40,483 bases of DNA from an uncultured Eubacteriales bacterium (GCA_934394855.1 CAKRRH010000017.1:1-40483), one strand, 5' to 3'; numbered from the stretch's first letter, positions 24,274-32,950 are shown. A program made the numbers and translations. Notes: generated by a model not told the origin, from the sequence alone.

Positions 24274-26469
24274 ATGAAAAAATGGTTATTGTATGTTGTC
24301 AGCACGCTTCTTGTAATTGCGTTCATGATTCAAATGGGCTGGCTTGAAATATTCGGAATTCACCGCGTTTCTTTTGGCAGCAACGCAAAAAAGGACGAAG
24401 CGAACACCGCCGATTCTCATTCATATGTAACGGACGGCGATGTTTCATATCGTGTGAAAGCCGAGGGCGAATATTTCTATATTTATGAAGACGACAAATG
24501 GAACAAGACGTTTTTTAAAGGTGTAAACATCGGTGCAGGTGAGCCGGGACTGTTCCCGGGAGAGCTGACGATCAGCTATGAGGATTATTACCGCTGGTTT
24601 GGTTACATAAGCGAGATGAACGCTAACTGCATTCGTGTATATACAACGCTCAGACCGCAGTTTTATCAGGCACTCAAGGATTATAACGAAAAGGCGAAAA
24701 ATCCGCTATATCTGTTTCAGGGCGTTTGGATTGACGAGGACGACATTGCGACATATGCCGATGTTTACGCTCAAAACAACAAGATTATGAATGACTTTAT
24801 CACCGACGCGAAAAACTGCGCCGATGTCATAATGGGCAAGGCGGTTTTGCCCGAACGCGCCGGATTTGCGTCGGGAACATATTCCGCAGATGTGTCAAAG
24901 TGGTTTGCAGGCTGGATTTTGGGAATGGAATTTGACCCGAAATTCATCCTTAATACCAACGAAACAAACCCCGACAATGACAAATATGACGGCAAATATC
25001 TCTATACCTTCGGTTCAACTCCGTTTGAAGCGTTTCTTGCCCGTTCGGGTGACGAGCTGATTGAATATATGACCGAGAAATATAAATTTCAGTGTCCCGT
25101 GGCGTTTACAAACTGGGTCACAACCGACCCGCTAAGTCACCCCGAAGAGCCTCATGAGGACGAGGATCTTGTCACGCTCAACACCGAGAGCATTAAAAGC
25201 CGCTCGGATTATAAATCGAATATGTTTGCGTCCTATCATGTATATCCCTATTACCCTGATTCGTTCAACTATCAAAAGGACTATTTGCAATATAAGGACG
25301 AAACAGGCAAGCAAAACCCCTATAAGGCATATCTTGAGGAATTGAAGCTTGCTCATACAATGCCGATCGTTGTTGCGGAATTCGGAATTCCGACGTCCAG
25401 AGGCATCACCCACAAGAGCGTAATGGGCTATGACCAAGGCGGAGTTGACGAAACCGAGCAGGGAAGAATGTTAATTGATATGTTCAACTCGATTTATGAT
25501 TGCAAATATGCGGGTGCGATCGTTTTTGCATGGCAGGATGAATGGTTCAAGCGAACATGGAACAATGTCAACTTTGATGTTGCGGACTCCCGTCCCTATT
25601 GGTCGAACATTCAGACAAGCGAGCAGAATTTCGGCATTTTGGCATTTGACCCCGGAGATGAAACGACGAGCTGTGTGCTTGACGGCAAAAAGAACGATTG
25701 GTCGTCGGACAAGCCGATTGCGACAACCGATTTCGGAAAATTATATATGAAAAGCGACGAGCGGTATGTTTATTTCATGGTAGACTCAAATAATAAATAT
25801 AAATTTAGCACCGACACGCTTTTGATTCCGATTGACACGATTGCAGACCAGGGAAACACAAAAATGAACGACACGGGTGCGTCGTTTGACATTGCCGCTG
25901 ATTTTGTAATTTCGATAAACGGCAGAGATAATTCGAGAATTCTGGTCGATTCATATTACGATTCGTATTATTATCTCTATGGCGAGCAATATAAAATGAT
26001 TCCGACGGTGTCTGACATTGACACGAAAAATTCAGGCAGATTTAACAAGATGATGCTTTGCTACGGCTATGAAATGACGATTCCTAGCACAAAGCAGAAG
26101 ATTGATTTTGCGAGCTATGAAACGGGCAAGCTGACATTCGGCAACAGTGACCCGACAGCCGACGATTATCAGTCGATGGCTGATTTTTGCTATGATAACG
26201 GTTGCCTTGAAATCAGAATTCCGTGGCAGCTGCTGAATGTGATGGATCCGTCGAACAAGAAAATCATGAACGATTTTTACACCGTTCAAAGCATTTCTCC
26301 GACCGATTTCAATGGATTCACCGTCGGAATGGGGATTGTAAACGGAAAATCGACCGCAATTTCGCTGAGCGGCAAATATGACTACAACGAGTGGAAACTG
26401 CCGACATATCACGAGCGGCTCAAACCGTCATATTATGAGCTCCAAACAGCACTCAAAGAACTCAGTTGA
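24274..26469 (+). CDS. Membrane-anchored TIM-barrel glycoside hydrolase of the synthase operon
   Basis: This 731-residue protein has an N-terminal helix (about 4-22) and an external TIM barrel from about 80 to 430. It opens with FFKGVNIGAGE and NCIRVYTTLRPQFYQAL and carries two plausible clan-A glutamates: Glu219 in WILGMEFDP (acid/base position) and Glu369 in VVAEFGIP (nucleophile position). The HVYPYYPDSF and FAWQDEWFKRTW segments resemble glycan-binding loops. The C-terminal 270 residues form a beta-rich domain with RIPWQLLNVMDPS, reminiscent of CBM9/DOMON-like carbohydrate binders. It lies 10 bases after the synthase and is its natural partner for trimming or releasing the polymer, as BcsZ does for cellulose. 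The exact family is not assigned. Confidence 0.85.
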   Translation: MKKWLLYVVSTLLVIAFMIQMGWLEIFGIHRVSFGSNAKKDEANTADSHSYVTDGDVSYRVKAEGEYFYIYEDDKWNKTFFKGVNIGAGEPGLFPGELTISYEDYYRWFGYISEMNANCIRVYTTLRPQFYQALKDYNEKAKNPLYLFQGVWIDEDDIATYADVYAQNNKIMNDFITDAKNCADVIMGKAVLPERAGFASGTYSADVSKWFAGWILGMEFDPKFILNTNETNPDNDKYDGKYLYTFGSTPFEAFLARSGDELIEYMTEKYKFQCPVAFTNWVTTDPLSHPEEPHEDEDLVTLNTESIKSRSDYKSNMFASYHVYPYYPDSFNYQKDYLQYKDETGKQNPYKAYLEELKLAHTMPIVVAEFGIPTSRGITHKSVMGYDQGGVDETEQGRMLIDMFNSIYDCKYAGAIVFAWQDEWFKRTWNNVNFDVADSRPYWSNIQTSEQNFGILAFDPGDETTSCVLDGKKNDWSSDKPIATTDFGKLYMKSDERYVYFMVDSNNKYKFSTDTLLIPIDTIADQGNTKMNDTGASFDIAADFVISINGRDNSRILVDSYYDSYYYLYGEQYKMIPTVSDIDTKNSGRFNKMMLCYGYEMTIPSTKQKIDFASYETGKLTFGNSDPTADDYQSMADFCYDNGCLEIRIPWQLLNVMDPSNKKIMNDFYTVQSISPTDFNGFTVGMGIVNGKSTAISLSGKYDYNEWKLPTYHERLKPSYYELQTALKELS

Positions 26470-26521
26470 GCGGCGTTTATATTCATTTATTTGATAAAAA
26501 TGTGAATTATTTAAAAGCTGA

Positions 26522-26550
26522 TTGATTTTTTCACGAATTTGTATTATAAT
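26522..26550 (+). promoter_or_regulatory. Sigma-A promoter of the coiled-coil gene
   Basis: TTGATT, 17 bases, TATAAT, with the GTG start at 26580. No terminator is visible after the preceding hydrolase gene, so the gene may be expressed both from this promoter and by readthrough from the c-di-GMP operon. Confidence 0.75.
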
Positions 26551-26579
26551 GACATATTATGATGTTGGGAGGCACTAAA

Positions 26580-28043
26580 GTGGCAGATTCAAAAAGGCGT
26601 AAAAACGGATATAATGCGGCTGAAGTTGAGGCGATGCTTTCCGAGCTTGAGAAGCAGCTTGAAAAAGCCAACAGTCATAACGCAGAGATAGACAAAAGAC
26701 TTGAACGGGCGGAAAATTTCATTAACGGCGTAAGCGACAGCTTGAACCGAAAAGAAAAATCCATTGACGAGCTGAATGAATATATACATAACAGTCAGAA
26801 GGCAATGCAGCGGCAGTTTGAGTCAAAAATAAACGAGATTCAGACAAAGGCTGAGGCTGCAATCGAAAACGCAAGGAAAAATTCTGTTGCGGCGGCGCAA
26901 ACGGCAAAGCCGGATCATGATGTTGTAAACAGTCGTTCTGATGTTAAGCCGAATGTTGCGGACAATAAGTATGCGAGCATGGTCGGAAGCGTTTTCTTAA
27001 AGGCATATGAGAGCGGAAGCAACATTGTAACAGCGTCGAAAAAACAAGCGGACGATATGCTTGATGAGTTTGAAATTACGGCGACAAAAGCAAAAAATGA
27101 TTTTGAAAAGGCAAGGTCGTTGTTTGCGGTCAAGTCAAAGCGCATTCTTTCTTCGATTGACGATATTAATGCTCAAACAGAGCAGTTGAAAGAACAAATT
27201 ATCAATTTGGAATCGCAATTTGATGAAATTATCGGGCTTTATACAAATGTGGACGAGGTCAGAGAGAACACCAAGTCGAATATTTCGAGGATAATTGATG
27301 AATATGAGCAGGCGGCAAGGGAGCTTTTGAAGTTCGAGCTTGATAAGTCGGAAAATGAATCCGGCAATGATTCGACTGCCTATGAGGCAAAAGTTATCAA
27401 TGATAATGCGGCGAATGAGGTTGAGGAAAACAACGATAAGTCTGCAAAGGTTGATGTTGAACAGAGTGTTCAGCAGATTCAGACAGAGAAAGCTCATGAT
27501 GAACAGTCGGTGCAGTCAATGCAGCAGAATGAACAGCCTGCTTCAAGCCTTGAGCCGATTGAAAAAGAGACTGCAAACCCTGAATATGGCGATATGCAAA
27601 ATGATGACACCGCGCAGAGCGATGATTCGGCAGACAGGCAAGCGACAACGCAAAATGATTTTGCGGATGATGATTCGGCAAGTGATTTTGCGGATGAAAA
27701 TGTTGCAAAGACCGAAAAAATCGTGGAATTAGGAACGAGCACAGCAAATTTGATCGGCAAGACTGCGGGCGGATTTGACAGTTCCTTGAGCGATTTTGCA
27801 GATGATAAACCGCATGATGCGGCAGACACGGCTGATGATTTTGTAAACGATGGCAAGGACAGCACGGAAGAAAATATGAAACATGAATTTCATATTCATG
27901 AAAATCCGAGACCGAAAGAGGTCAGTGAGTCTACGCTCAGCGATTTCACGGATGAAAAGCCGATTGAGAAAAATGACGGCAATCAGCCGCCGAGAAGTCA
28001 GAACATTTTGTCGCTGTTAAACAAATATACCAATCTTAAATAA
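26580..28043 (+). CDS. Coiled-coil cytosolic protein with repeated SDFAD-type motifs
   Basis: The 487-residue protein starts at GTG 26580, preceded by GGGAGG; an ATG at 26559 is in frame but lacks a site and lies at the start of transcription. The N-terminal half is helical and heptad-rich (about residues 10-130 and 175-255), vaguely like DivIVA/GpsB-type proteins but without a clear signature. The second half is disordered, acidic and glutamine-rich. It contains short repeats: NDFADDD, SDFADEN, SDFADDK, DDFVNDG and SDFTDEK, spread over 27653-27990. The protein ends with a predicted helix (NILSLLNKYTNLK). No known family is recognised. It could be a cytoskeletal or division-linked scaffold; this is a guess from architecture. 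Confidence 0.8.
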   Translation: MADSKRRKNGYNAAEVEAMLSELEKQLEKANSHNAEIDKRLERAENFINGVSDSLNRKEKSIDELNEYIHNSQKAMQRQFESKINEIQTKAEAAIENARKNSVAAAQTAKPDHDVVNSRSDVKPNVADNKYASMVGSVFLKAYESGSNIVTASKKQADDMLDEFEITATKAKNDFEKARSLFAVKSKRILSSIDDINAQTEQLKEQIINLESQFDEIIGLYTNVDEVRENTKSNISRIIDEYEQAARELLKFELDKSENESGNDSTAYEAKVINDNAANEVEENNDKSAKVDVEQSVQQIQTEKAHDEQSVQSMQQNEQPASSLEPIEKETANPEYGDMQNDDTAQSDDSADRQATTQNDFADDDSASDFADENVAKTEKIVELGTSTANLIGKTAGGFDSSLSDFADDKPHDAADTADDFVNDGKDSTEENMKHEFHIHENPRPKEVSESTLSDFTDEKPIEKNDGNQPPRSQNILSLLNKYTNLK

Positions 28044-28048
28044 ACAAA

Positions 28049-28085
28049 AACCGTTGGACACATTGAAAAATGCAATCCAACGGTT
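28049..28085. terminator. Bidirectional terminator
   Basis: AACCGTTGGA pairs perfectly with TCCAACGGTT; T runs follow on both strands. It closes the coiled-coil gene and the convergent S1-domain gene. Confidence 0.9.
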
Positions 28086-28091
28086 ATTTTT

Positions 28092-29015
28092 TCAGCAAAA
28101 ACAGCTTGCGATATGCTTTGATGAGCAAGCAGGAGAGTAGTTCCAATCGTCAATATGGTCGGAGTCAGCGTAATAATGAACCGCATTGTTTGGGCATTCA
28201 CCCGAAAACGAATCGATCACGATCAGCTTGATTTTCATTTTTTCGGGCAAAATGCTTTTGATATATACGCTTGCGGTGTCGCCTGCATGAACGCCCTCTT
28301 TCGGTTCGGCAAGTCCTGCAAGATTTGGCGTCAGCTCCACAAATATGCCATAGTTTTCGACGCTTCGGACAATCCCCGAAACTGTTTCGCCGACGGAAAA
28401 TAATGACGCATTTTGCTCCCATGTGCCGAGCAATTCCTTTTGCGACAGCGTGATTTTGTCGCCGTCAACATTCTTGATTACCGCTTTGATTTTGTCGCCG
28501 GGCTTAAATCGGTCTTTCGGGTGAGATATTCGCGAAACGGAAATAGAATCAATCGGCAATAATGACGATATGCCGCAGCCGATGTCGCAAAATGCGCCGA
28601 ATTGTTCAAGATGAGTCACCACAGCGTCGATTATGTCGCCGCATCTGAGCTTTGATATGTACTCATCAATGCATCTTTTTTGTGCAATTCGCCGTGATAA
28701 CATTGCAACCGGGTTGCCTTGCTCGTCTTTTGTCATGCCTGTGATGACAAAGCAAACCGACTTTCCGACACGCGAGATGATCGCAATGTCACGGGTGCTT
28801 CCGTCTTCAATTCCGATTGCGCCCTCGCACCGTGGAATTATGCCTTTGATTCCGTTAAGATTCACGATTAAATTATGCTCTGCGTCACACAGCGCCGCTC
28901 TTGCCTCGATGATTTCACCTTTGGAATATGCGTCCGCAAGGCTGAGCGGTGAGCGTATTTTCAGTTTGTTTTCGGCAGTTTCGAGCAAATGCCCCTCAGG
29001 ATAATATTTTGTCAC
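28092..29015 (-). CDS. S1 RNA-binding domain protein
   Basis: This 307-residue cytosolic protein has a degenerate N-terminal S1-like domain (about 30-105, with VNLNGIKGIIPRCE), a clear S1 domain at about 125-190 (RCGDIIDAVVTHLEQFGAFCDIG) and a third at about 205-265 (VGETVSGIVRSVENYGIFVEL). This is a compact relative of ribosomal protein S1 as found in Clostridia; it should bind mRNA or rRNA. The last 35 residues are unusually rich in cysteine, histidine and aspartate and are not part of an S1 fold. The start is GTG at 29015 after a strong AAGGAAGGGA stretch. It follows the small gene at 29061 by 45 bases. Confidence 0.88.
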   Translation of the reverse strand: MTKYYPEGHLLETAENKLKIRSPLSLADAYSKGEIIEARAALCDAEHNLIVNLNGIKGIIPRCEGAIGIEDGSTRDIAIISRVGKSVCFVITGMTKDEQGNPVAMLSRRIAQKRCIDEYISKLRCGDIIDAVVTHLEQFGAFCDIGCGISSLLPIDSISVSRISHPKDRFKPGDKIKAVIKNVDGDKITLSQKELLGTWEQNASLFSVGETVSGIVRSVENYGIFVELTPNLAGLAEPKEGVHAGDTASVYIKSILPEKMKIKLIVIDSFSGECPNNAVHYYADSDHIDDWNYSPACSSKHIASCFC

Positions 29016-29060
29016 CTGTTATTCGTCCCTTCCTTTTTTATATATCCTATATATATGTTT

Positions 29061-29423
29061 TCAGCGGCGTTTGTATGCTTTGGATTTGATGTCGAACGCT
29101 TTGTGACTGAGCAAAATTTTATGAGCATGGGATCTGTTTTTGTCAGACACTGAGAATTTTAACAACACACTCGTTTTGTCCGCAAATTCATTATGCTCAC
29201 CACTGACATTCGAGCCTTCTAATATATGACTTTTGCCTGTCAGCCAATCTGCACTCGAATAATCTGCAATCGGCGTGTCGGGATAGTTTATCGGCAGATC
29301 GCCGCTTGATTTGCCGTCAAAACTCAATATCTCGCTGTTTGTCACGCACATTTTGGCGACCAGCTCGCCAAGCGCTCTGTCACATTCGTCCGCAGTTGTA
29401 AATTTAGCTTTAATAAATGTCAT
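29061..29423 (-). CDS. Small protein of unknown function
   Basis: The 120-residue protein has no membrane segment or signal peptide. Its N-terminus (FIKAKFTTADECDRALGELVAK) and C-terminal strand-helix (TSVLLKFSVSDKNRSHAHKILLSHKAF) suggest a small alpha/beta ferredoxin-like fold, similar in layout to YflT-type stress proteins, but I do not claim membership. It is transcribed before the S1-domain gene and may share its transcript. AAAGGA lies somewhat far (about 14 bases) from the ATG. Confidence 0.65.
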   Translation of the reverse strand: MTFIKAKFTTADECDRALGELVAKMCVTNSEILSFDGKSSGDLPINYPDTPIADYSSADWLTGKSHILEGSNVSGEHNEFADKTSVLLKFSVSDKNRSHAHKILLSHKAFDIKSKAYKRR

Positions 29424-29518
29424 ATATTACCAGTCAATCCTTTGCTTATTATACAACTATTTTGCGTTGCGGTTTGTCGATTTATGTACCGAAATCGCTT
29501 TTTACACGATAAAATTAC

Positions 29519-29547
29519 TTTAATTGTTCATATTTATGTGGTACAAT
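29519..29547 (+). promoter_or_regulatory. Possible promoter of the FHA-RodA/PBP operon
   Basis: TTTAAT, 17 bases, TACAAT. The -35 is weak. It is the best candidate before the ATG at 29585. Confidence 0.4.
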
Positions 29548-29584
29548 GTTCATATATATTTTGTTTTAACAAAGTGGTGATCAG

Positions 29585-31369
29585 ATGAGCACAACCGAAA
29601 TTGCTTTTGAAATATTTATTTTTGCGGCAAGGCTTGTTTTGCCGTTATTGGTTGTTTTATTATTCATATTGTCGGCAAAAAGGCTGCTTAAAAAAACGCC
29701 TGTGATTCCGCTGGCAACTCTTCAAATCAAGGGTACGCAAAATACATTCGACATCAGAGGAGCCGAGTGTTCGCTCGGGCGAAGCAGAGTTTGTGATGTC
29801 AGACTCAATATTCCGACGATTTCACGCCGCCATGCCGTTTTGTCATACAGCAAGGACTATGGATTCAAGATAAGCTCGGTCAACGATTCCGAGATTTTTG
29901 TAAACGGAATCAAGGTGGACGGATTTGCATATGTCAGAATCGGCGACACGATCACAATAGGCTCGGTGGATCTGTCGATCGCACCGCCTGTGTTTTCCGA
30001 TGTCAGCAGTTCTACCCGAAAAAAGCGAGCTCGGGGTTCGGGGCTTCAAATGGCTCTGCTCAGCTTCATTCAGCTAATCATAACGGCAGAGCTGATGATT
30101 CATTATATCGGCGATTTTCAAAAAAATATTCCGATCGTGTTCGGCGCAACCTTTGTCGTCGGGTGGATATTATATTTCATATTCGGCAAAAACGACACTT
30201 TTTCGGTTGACATAATCGGACTGCTTTTAACCACATTCGGCTTTGCGGTTGCGGCAAGCGCCTATCCGTCATCGCTTTTAAAGCAGTTTGTTGCGTTTAT
30301 TCTCGGACTGGGTGTTTTCATTGTCGCAGGCATTTTGATGAAAAAGCTTGAGTGGACAATGAAAATGCGATATGTTTTGACAGTGGCGACGGTGCTTTTG
30401 TTTGCGGTAAACCTGATATTCGGCAAAAATATCAACGGCGCCAAAAACTGGCTGGAGCTCGGTCCGATCACCGTTCAGCCCTCCGAATTGTTAAAATTTG
30501 CGTTTGTATTTGTCGGTGCGTCAACGCTTGACCGATTGCTTGCAAAACGAAATGTATTTTTGTTTTTGGTCTTTTCGGGAATATGCATTGGCTCGCTTGC
30601 GCTCATGCGTGATTTCGGCACGGCGGCGATATATTTTGTGACAATGCTGATAATCATGTTTATGCGTTCGGGCGACTTGAAAATAATCACGGCTGTGTCG
30701 GTCGGAGTCGGTGCGGCGGCGATCGCGGTAGCAAATTTTGTGCCATATGTCAAGCGCAGATTCATGACCTATCGTCATGCATGGGAATATGCGGCGGATA
30801 AGGGCTATCAACAGACAAGGACAATGATTGCGATTGCAAGCGGCGGACTTTTCGGCCTCGGCGGCGGAAACGGCAATCTTGATAAAGTAGCGGCGGCTGA
30901 CACCGACCTTGTTTTCGGAATATTATGCGAAGAATGGGGTCTTATCATTGCGCTGTGCTTGGCACTTTGCTTTGTACTCTTTGCGATTTATGCATGGCGC
31001 AGGATTCCTTCGTCAAATTCGGCGTTTTATGCCATTGCGGCTTGTGCGGCTTCAGGACTTTTTATCTTCCAAATATCGCTCAATATATTCGGTTCGACCG
31101 ACCTTTTGCCGCTCACAGGCGTCACAATGCCGTTTATCTCAAACGGCGGTTCGAGCATGATCGCAAGCTGGGCTTTGCTATCGTTTATTAAAGCGGTCGG
31201 TGAGAACACAAACAAGCCGTCATATGAGGAGTCGGACGACGAATATTACGACGATTATAATGATGATTATTATGATGATGAGTCCGGGGAATATAATGAT
31301 GATTATGACGATAATGATGAATATGACGATAATGAGATTTACAGCAACTCAAAGAAAGGCAGGCGATAA
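29585..31369 (+). CDS. FHA domain fused to a RodA/FtsW-type peptidoglycan glycosyltransferase
   Basis: A 594-residue SEDS protein. An extra N-terminal membrane helix (about 8-30) is followed by an FHA domain at about 45-135 with the phosphothreonine-binding residues Gly65-Arg66, Ser80-Arg-Arg-His83 and Asn107-Gly108. The SEDS body shows GAKNWLELGPITVQPSELLKFAF, MRDFGTAAIYF, GYQQTRTMIAIASGG, DTDLVFGILCEEWG and LPLTGVTMPFISNGGSS, where tyrosine is commonly found instead of the asparagine of the SNGG segment. It should polymerise lipid II with the transpeptidase encoded next. The last 50 residues are an extreme Asp/Tyr/Glu tail ending in KKGRR. FHA suggests control by a Ser/Thr kinase encoded elsewhere. 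Confidence 0.94.
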   Translation: MSTTEIAFEIFIFAARLVLPLLVVLLFILSAKRLLKKTPVIPLATLQIKGTQNTFDIRGAECSLGRSRVCDVRLNIPTISRRHAVLSYSKDYGFKISSVNDSEIFVNGIKVDGFAYVRIGDTITIGSVDLSIAPPVFSDVSSSTRKKRARGSGLQMALLSFIQLIITAELMIHYIGDFQKNIPIVFGATFVVGWILYFIFGKNDTFSVDIIGLLLTTFGFAVAASAYPSSLLKQFVAFILGLGVFIVAGILMKKLEWTMKMRYVLTVATVLLFAVNLIFGKNINGAKNWLELGPITVQPSELLKFAFVFVGASTLDRLLAKRNVFLFLVFSGICIGSLALMRDFGTAAIYFVTMLIIMFMRSGDLKIITAVSVGVGAAAIAVANFVPYVKRRFMTYRHAWEYAADKGYQQTRTMIAIASGGLFGLGGGNGNLDKVAAADTDLVFGILCEEWGLIIALCLALCFVLFAIYAWRRIPSSNSAFYAIAACAASGLFIFQISLNIFGSTDLLPLTGVTMPFISNGGSSMIASWALLSFIKAVGENTNKPSYEESDDEYYDDYNDDYYDDESGEYNDDYDDNDEYDDNEIYSNSKKGRR

Positions 31370-31372
31370 AAA

Positions 31373-32749
31373 ATGAAGCAGATGTCGTTGCGTGCGATAA
31401 TCATGGTGTGCATTTGCGCTGTTTTTGTCGCAGGACTTGTGATATTTTGCGGTTTTTATGCGCTTGACGCAGACGATTGGGCGCTCTACCCCGCAAACGG
31501 ACACATATATTCGTCGGGTGAGATTACAAGAGCGGGCGACATCACCGACAGGACGGGCGAAGTGCTTGCAACAACGAAAAACGGTCGCAGAGTATATAAT
31601 TCGTCAAGCGACATTCGCCGTGCAACGCTTCATGCAATCGGCGACCCATATGGCAACATCAGCACCGGGCTTCATTCGTCGTTTTTGTCAATGCTCTGCG
31701 GCTATGACCGAATCGACGGCGCATATCAGTTGGGCGACAAGGGCAATAATATCGAAACAACGCTTGATTCTGAAATATGTGCAACGGCGCTGAATGCGCT
31801 CGGTTCAAGAAAAGGAACGGTCGGGGTATATAATTATAAAACAGGCGAGATTGTGTGCATGGTAAGCTCTCCGACATATGACGTTGAGGATAAAGACGAG
31901 GCAAAAGCGGCAAAAAGCGGCGAAATTAACGGTGTATATATCAACCGTTTTCTGTCGGCGACATATCCTCCGGGTTCGACATTCAAGCTCGTAACCACCG
32001 CCTGTGCGCTTGATACATTTGATGATGTTTACACAAGAACATACAGATGTAACCACGGTGTGACAATTGACGGTGAGGACATTTCGTGTATGGGCTATCA
32101 CGGAACGCTGACCTTGAAGGAAGCGCTTGCTAAGTCGTGCAACTCATATTTCAGTCAGCTTGCGGTTGATCTCGGAAAAGACAGACTGACCGAATATGCC
32201 GAAAAAATGGGCTTTAATAAAGATTTTTACATGGACGGAATCAAAGCCAAAACAAGCTATTTTAATGTGGAAAAATCGAGAAATATTGACCTTGCCTGGG
32301 CAGGCATGGGTCAATATACCAACATGATGAACCCGCTGCAATATATCACAATGCTCGGTGCTATCGCAAATGACGGTGTGCCGGTTCAGCCATATTTGGT
32401 AAAGTCGGTGAAAACATCGACCGGCTTGACGATCAAGAGCGGCAAAGCAAGAAATGGCAGTCGAATGTTGAATCCGGATACTGCCGAGGCGCTCGGCGAC
32501 CTGATGGCGTCGAATGTTGAGTTAAACTATGGCAGGGGCAACTATCCGGGGTTGGAGCTTTGCGCAAAATCTGGCACTGCCGAGGTCGGCGGCGACCAAA
32601 CGCCGAATGCAGTATTTGTGGGATTTTTGCGAAATGAAGATTTGCCGCTTGCGTTTATCGTTAATATTGAAAACGGCGGTTCCGGAAGCGAATATGCAGG
32701 TGCGGTTGCTAATACCGTTTTGCAAAAATGCAAATCAAGGCTTTGCTGA
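31373..32749 (+). CDS. Class B penicillin-binding protein (PbpA-like transpeptidase)
   Basis: This 458-residue protein has an N-terminal membrane helix (about 8-30), a short pedestal and a transpeptidase domain. The catalytic motifs are Ser202-x-x-Lys205 (PPGSTFK), Ser255-Cys-Asn257 and Lys399-Ser-Gly-Thr402. It is shorter than FtsI or PBP2 of rods because the N-terminal dimerisation module is reduced, as in actinobacterial PbpA. Its start is 3 bases after the stop of the RodA-like gene, so the two form an operon and very probably a SEDS/PBP pair that polymerises and cross-links peptidoglycan. Confidence 0.94.
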   Translation: MKQMSLRAIIMVCICAVFVAGLVIFCGFYALDADDWALYPANGHIYSSGEITRAGDITDRTGEVLATTKNGRRVYNSSSDIRRATLHAIGDPYGNISTGLHSSFLSMLCGYDRIDGAYQLGDKGNNIETTLDSEICATALNALGSRKGTVGVYNYKTGEIVCMVSSPTYDVEDKDEAKAAKSGEINGVYINRFLSATYPPGSTFKLVTTACALDTFDDVYTRTYRCNHGVTIDGEDISCMGYHGTLTLKEALAKSCNSYFSQLAVDLGKDRLTEYAEKMGFNKDFYMDGIKAKTSYFNVEKSRNIDLAWAGMGQYTNMMNPLQYITMLGAIANDGVPVQPYLVKSVKTSTGLTIKSGKARNGSRMLNPDTAEALGDLMASNVELNYGRGNYPGLELCAKSGTAEVGGDQTPNAVFVGFLRNEDLPLAFIVNIENGGSGSEYAGAVANTVLQKCKSRLC

Positions 32750-32803
32750 AAATAATTTAAGAAAAGCTGAATGAATTATGAAATTCGGAACGGCAGATGA
32801 CAG

Positions 32804-32881
32804 ATGATATTCGGCGTGAACGCTCACCCTGAATATGGAAAACAAGGCTGTGCCGAAACGCTCATTCGGCGCATGATTTAG
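32804..32881 (+). pseudogene. Apparent remnant of a GNAT acetyltransferase gene
   Basis: A 25-codon frame reads FGVNAHPEYGKQGCAETLI in its core, which matches the acetyl-CoA motif A of GNAT enzymes (V-x-x-x-P-x-Y-x-x-x-G-x-A-x-x-L). It is bounded by a TGA two codons upstream and TAG downstream, with no ribosome binding site and nothing recognisable on either side. I read it as a short leftover of a deleted or decayed gene between the PBP gene and the terminator. The assignment rests on a short motif only. Confidence 0.4.
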
Positions 32882-32922
32882 CCGAAAACTCAATTCATAA
32901 ACTAAATAAAGCAAAAGAAAAA

Positions 32923-32950
32923 GTCGGTACCGAAGTTAATCGGTATCGAC
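32923..32950. terminator. Bidirectional terminator after the PBP gene and the MMPL operon
   Basis: GTCGGTACCGA pairs with TCGGTATCGAC over 11 positions with one G-T type pair; T-rich sequence follows on the plus strand and TTTTTCTTTT on the minus strand. Confidence 0.85.

Noticed and set aside
31219..31345. GAT/TAT-rich repeat as a mobile or microsatellite element
   Set aside because: It is the in-frame coding sequence of the acidic tail of the FHA-RodA protein, with mixed codons and no exact repeat unit.
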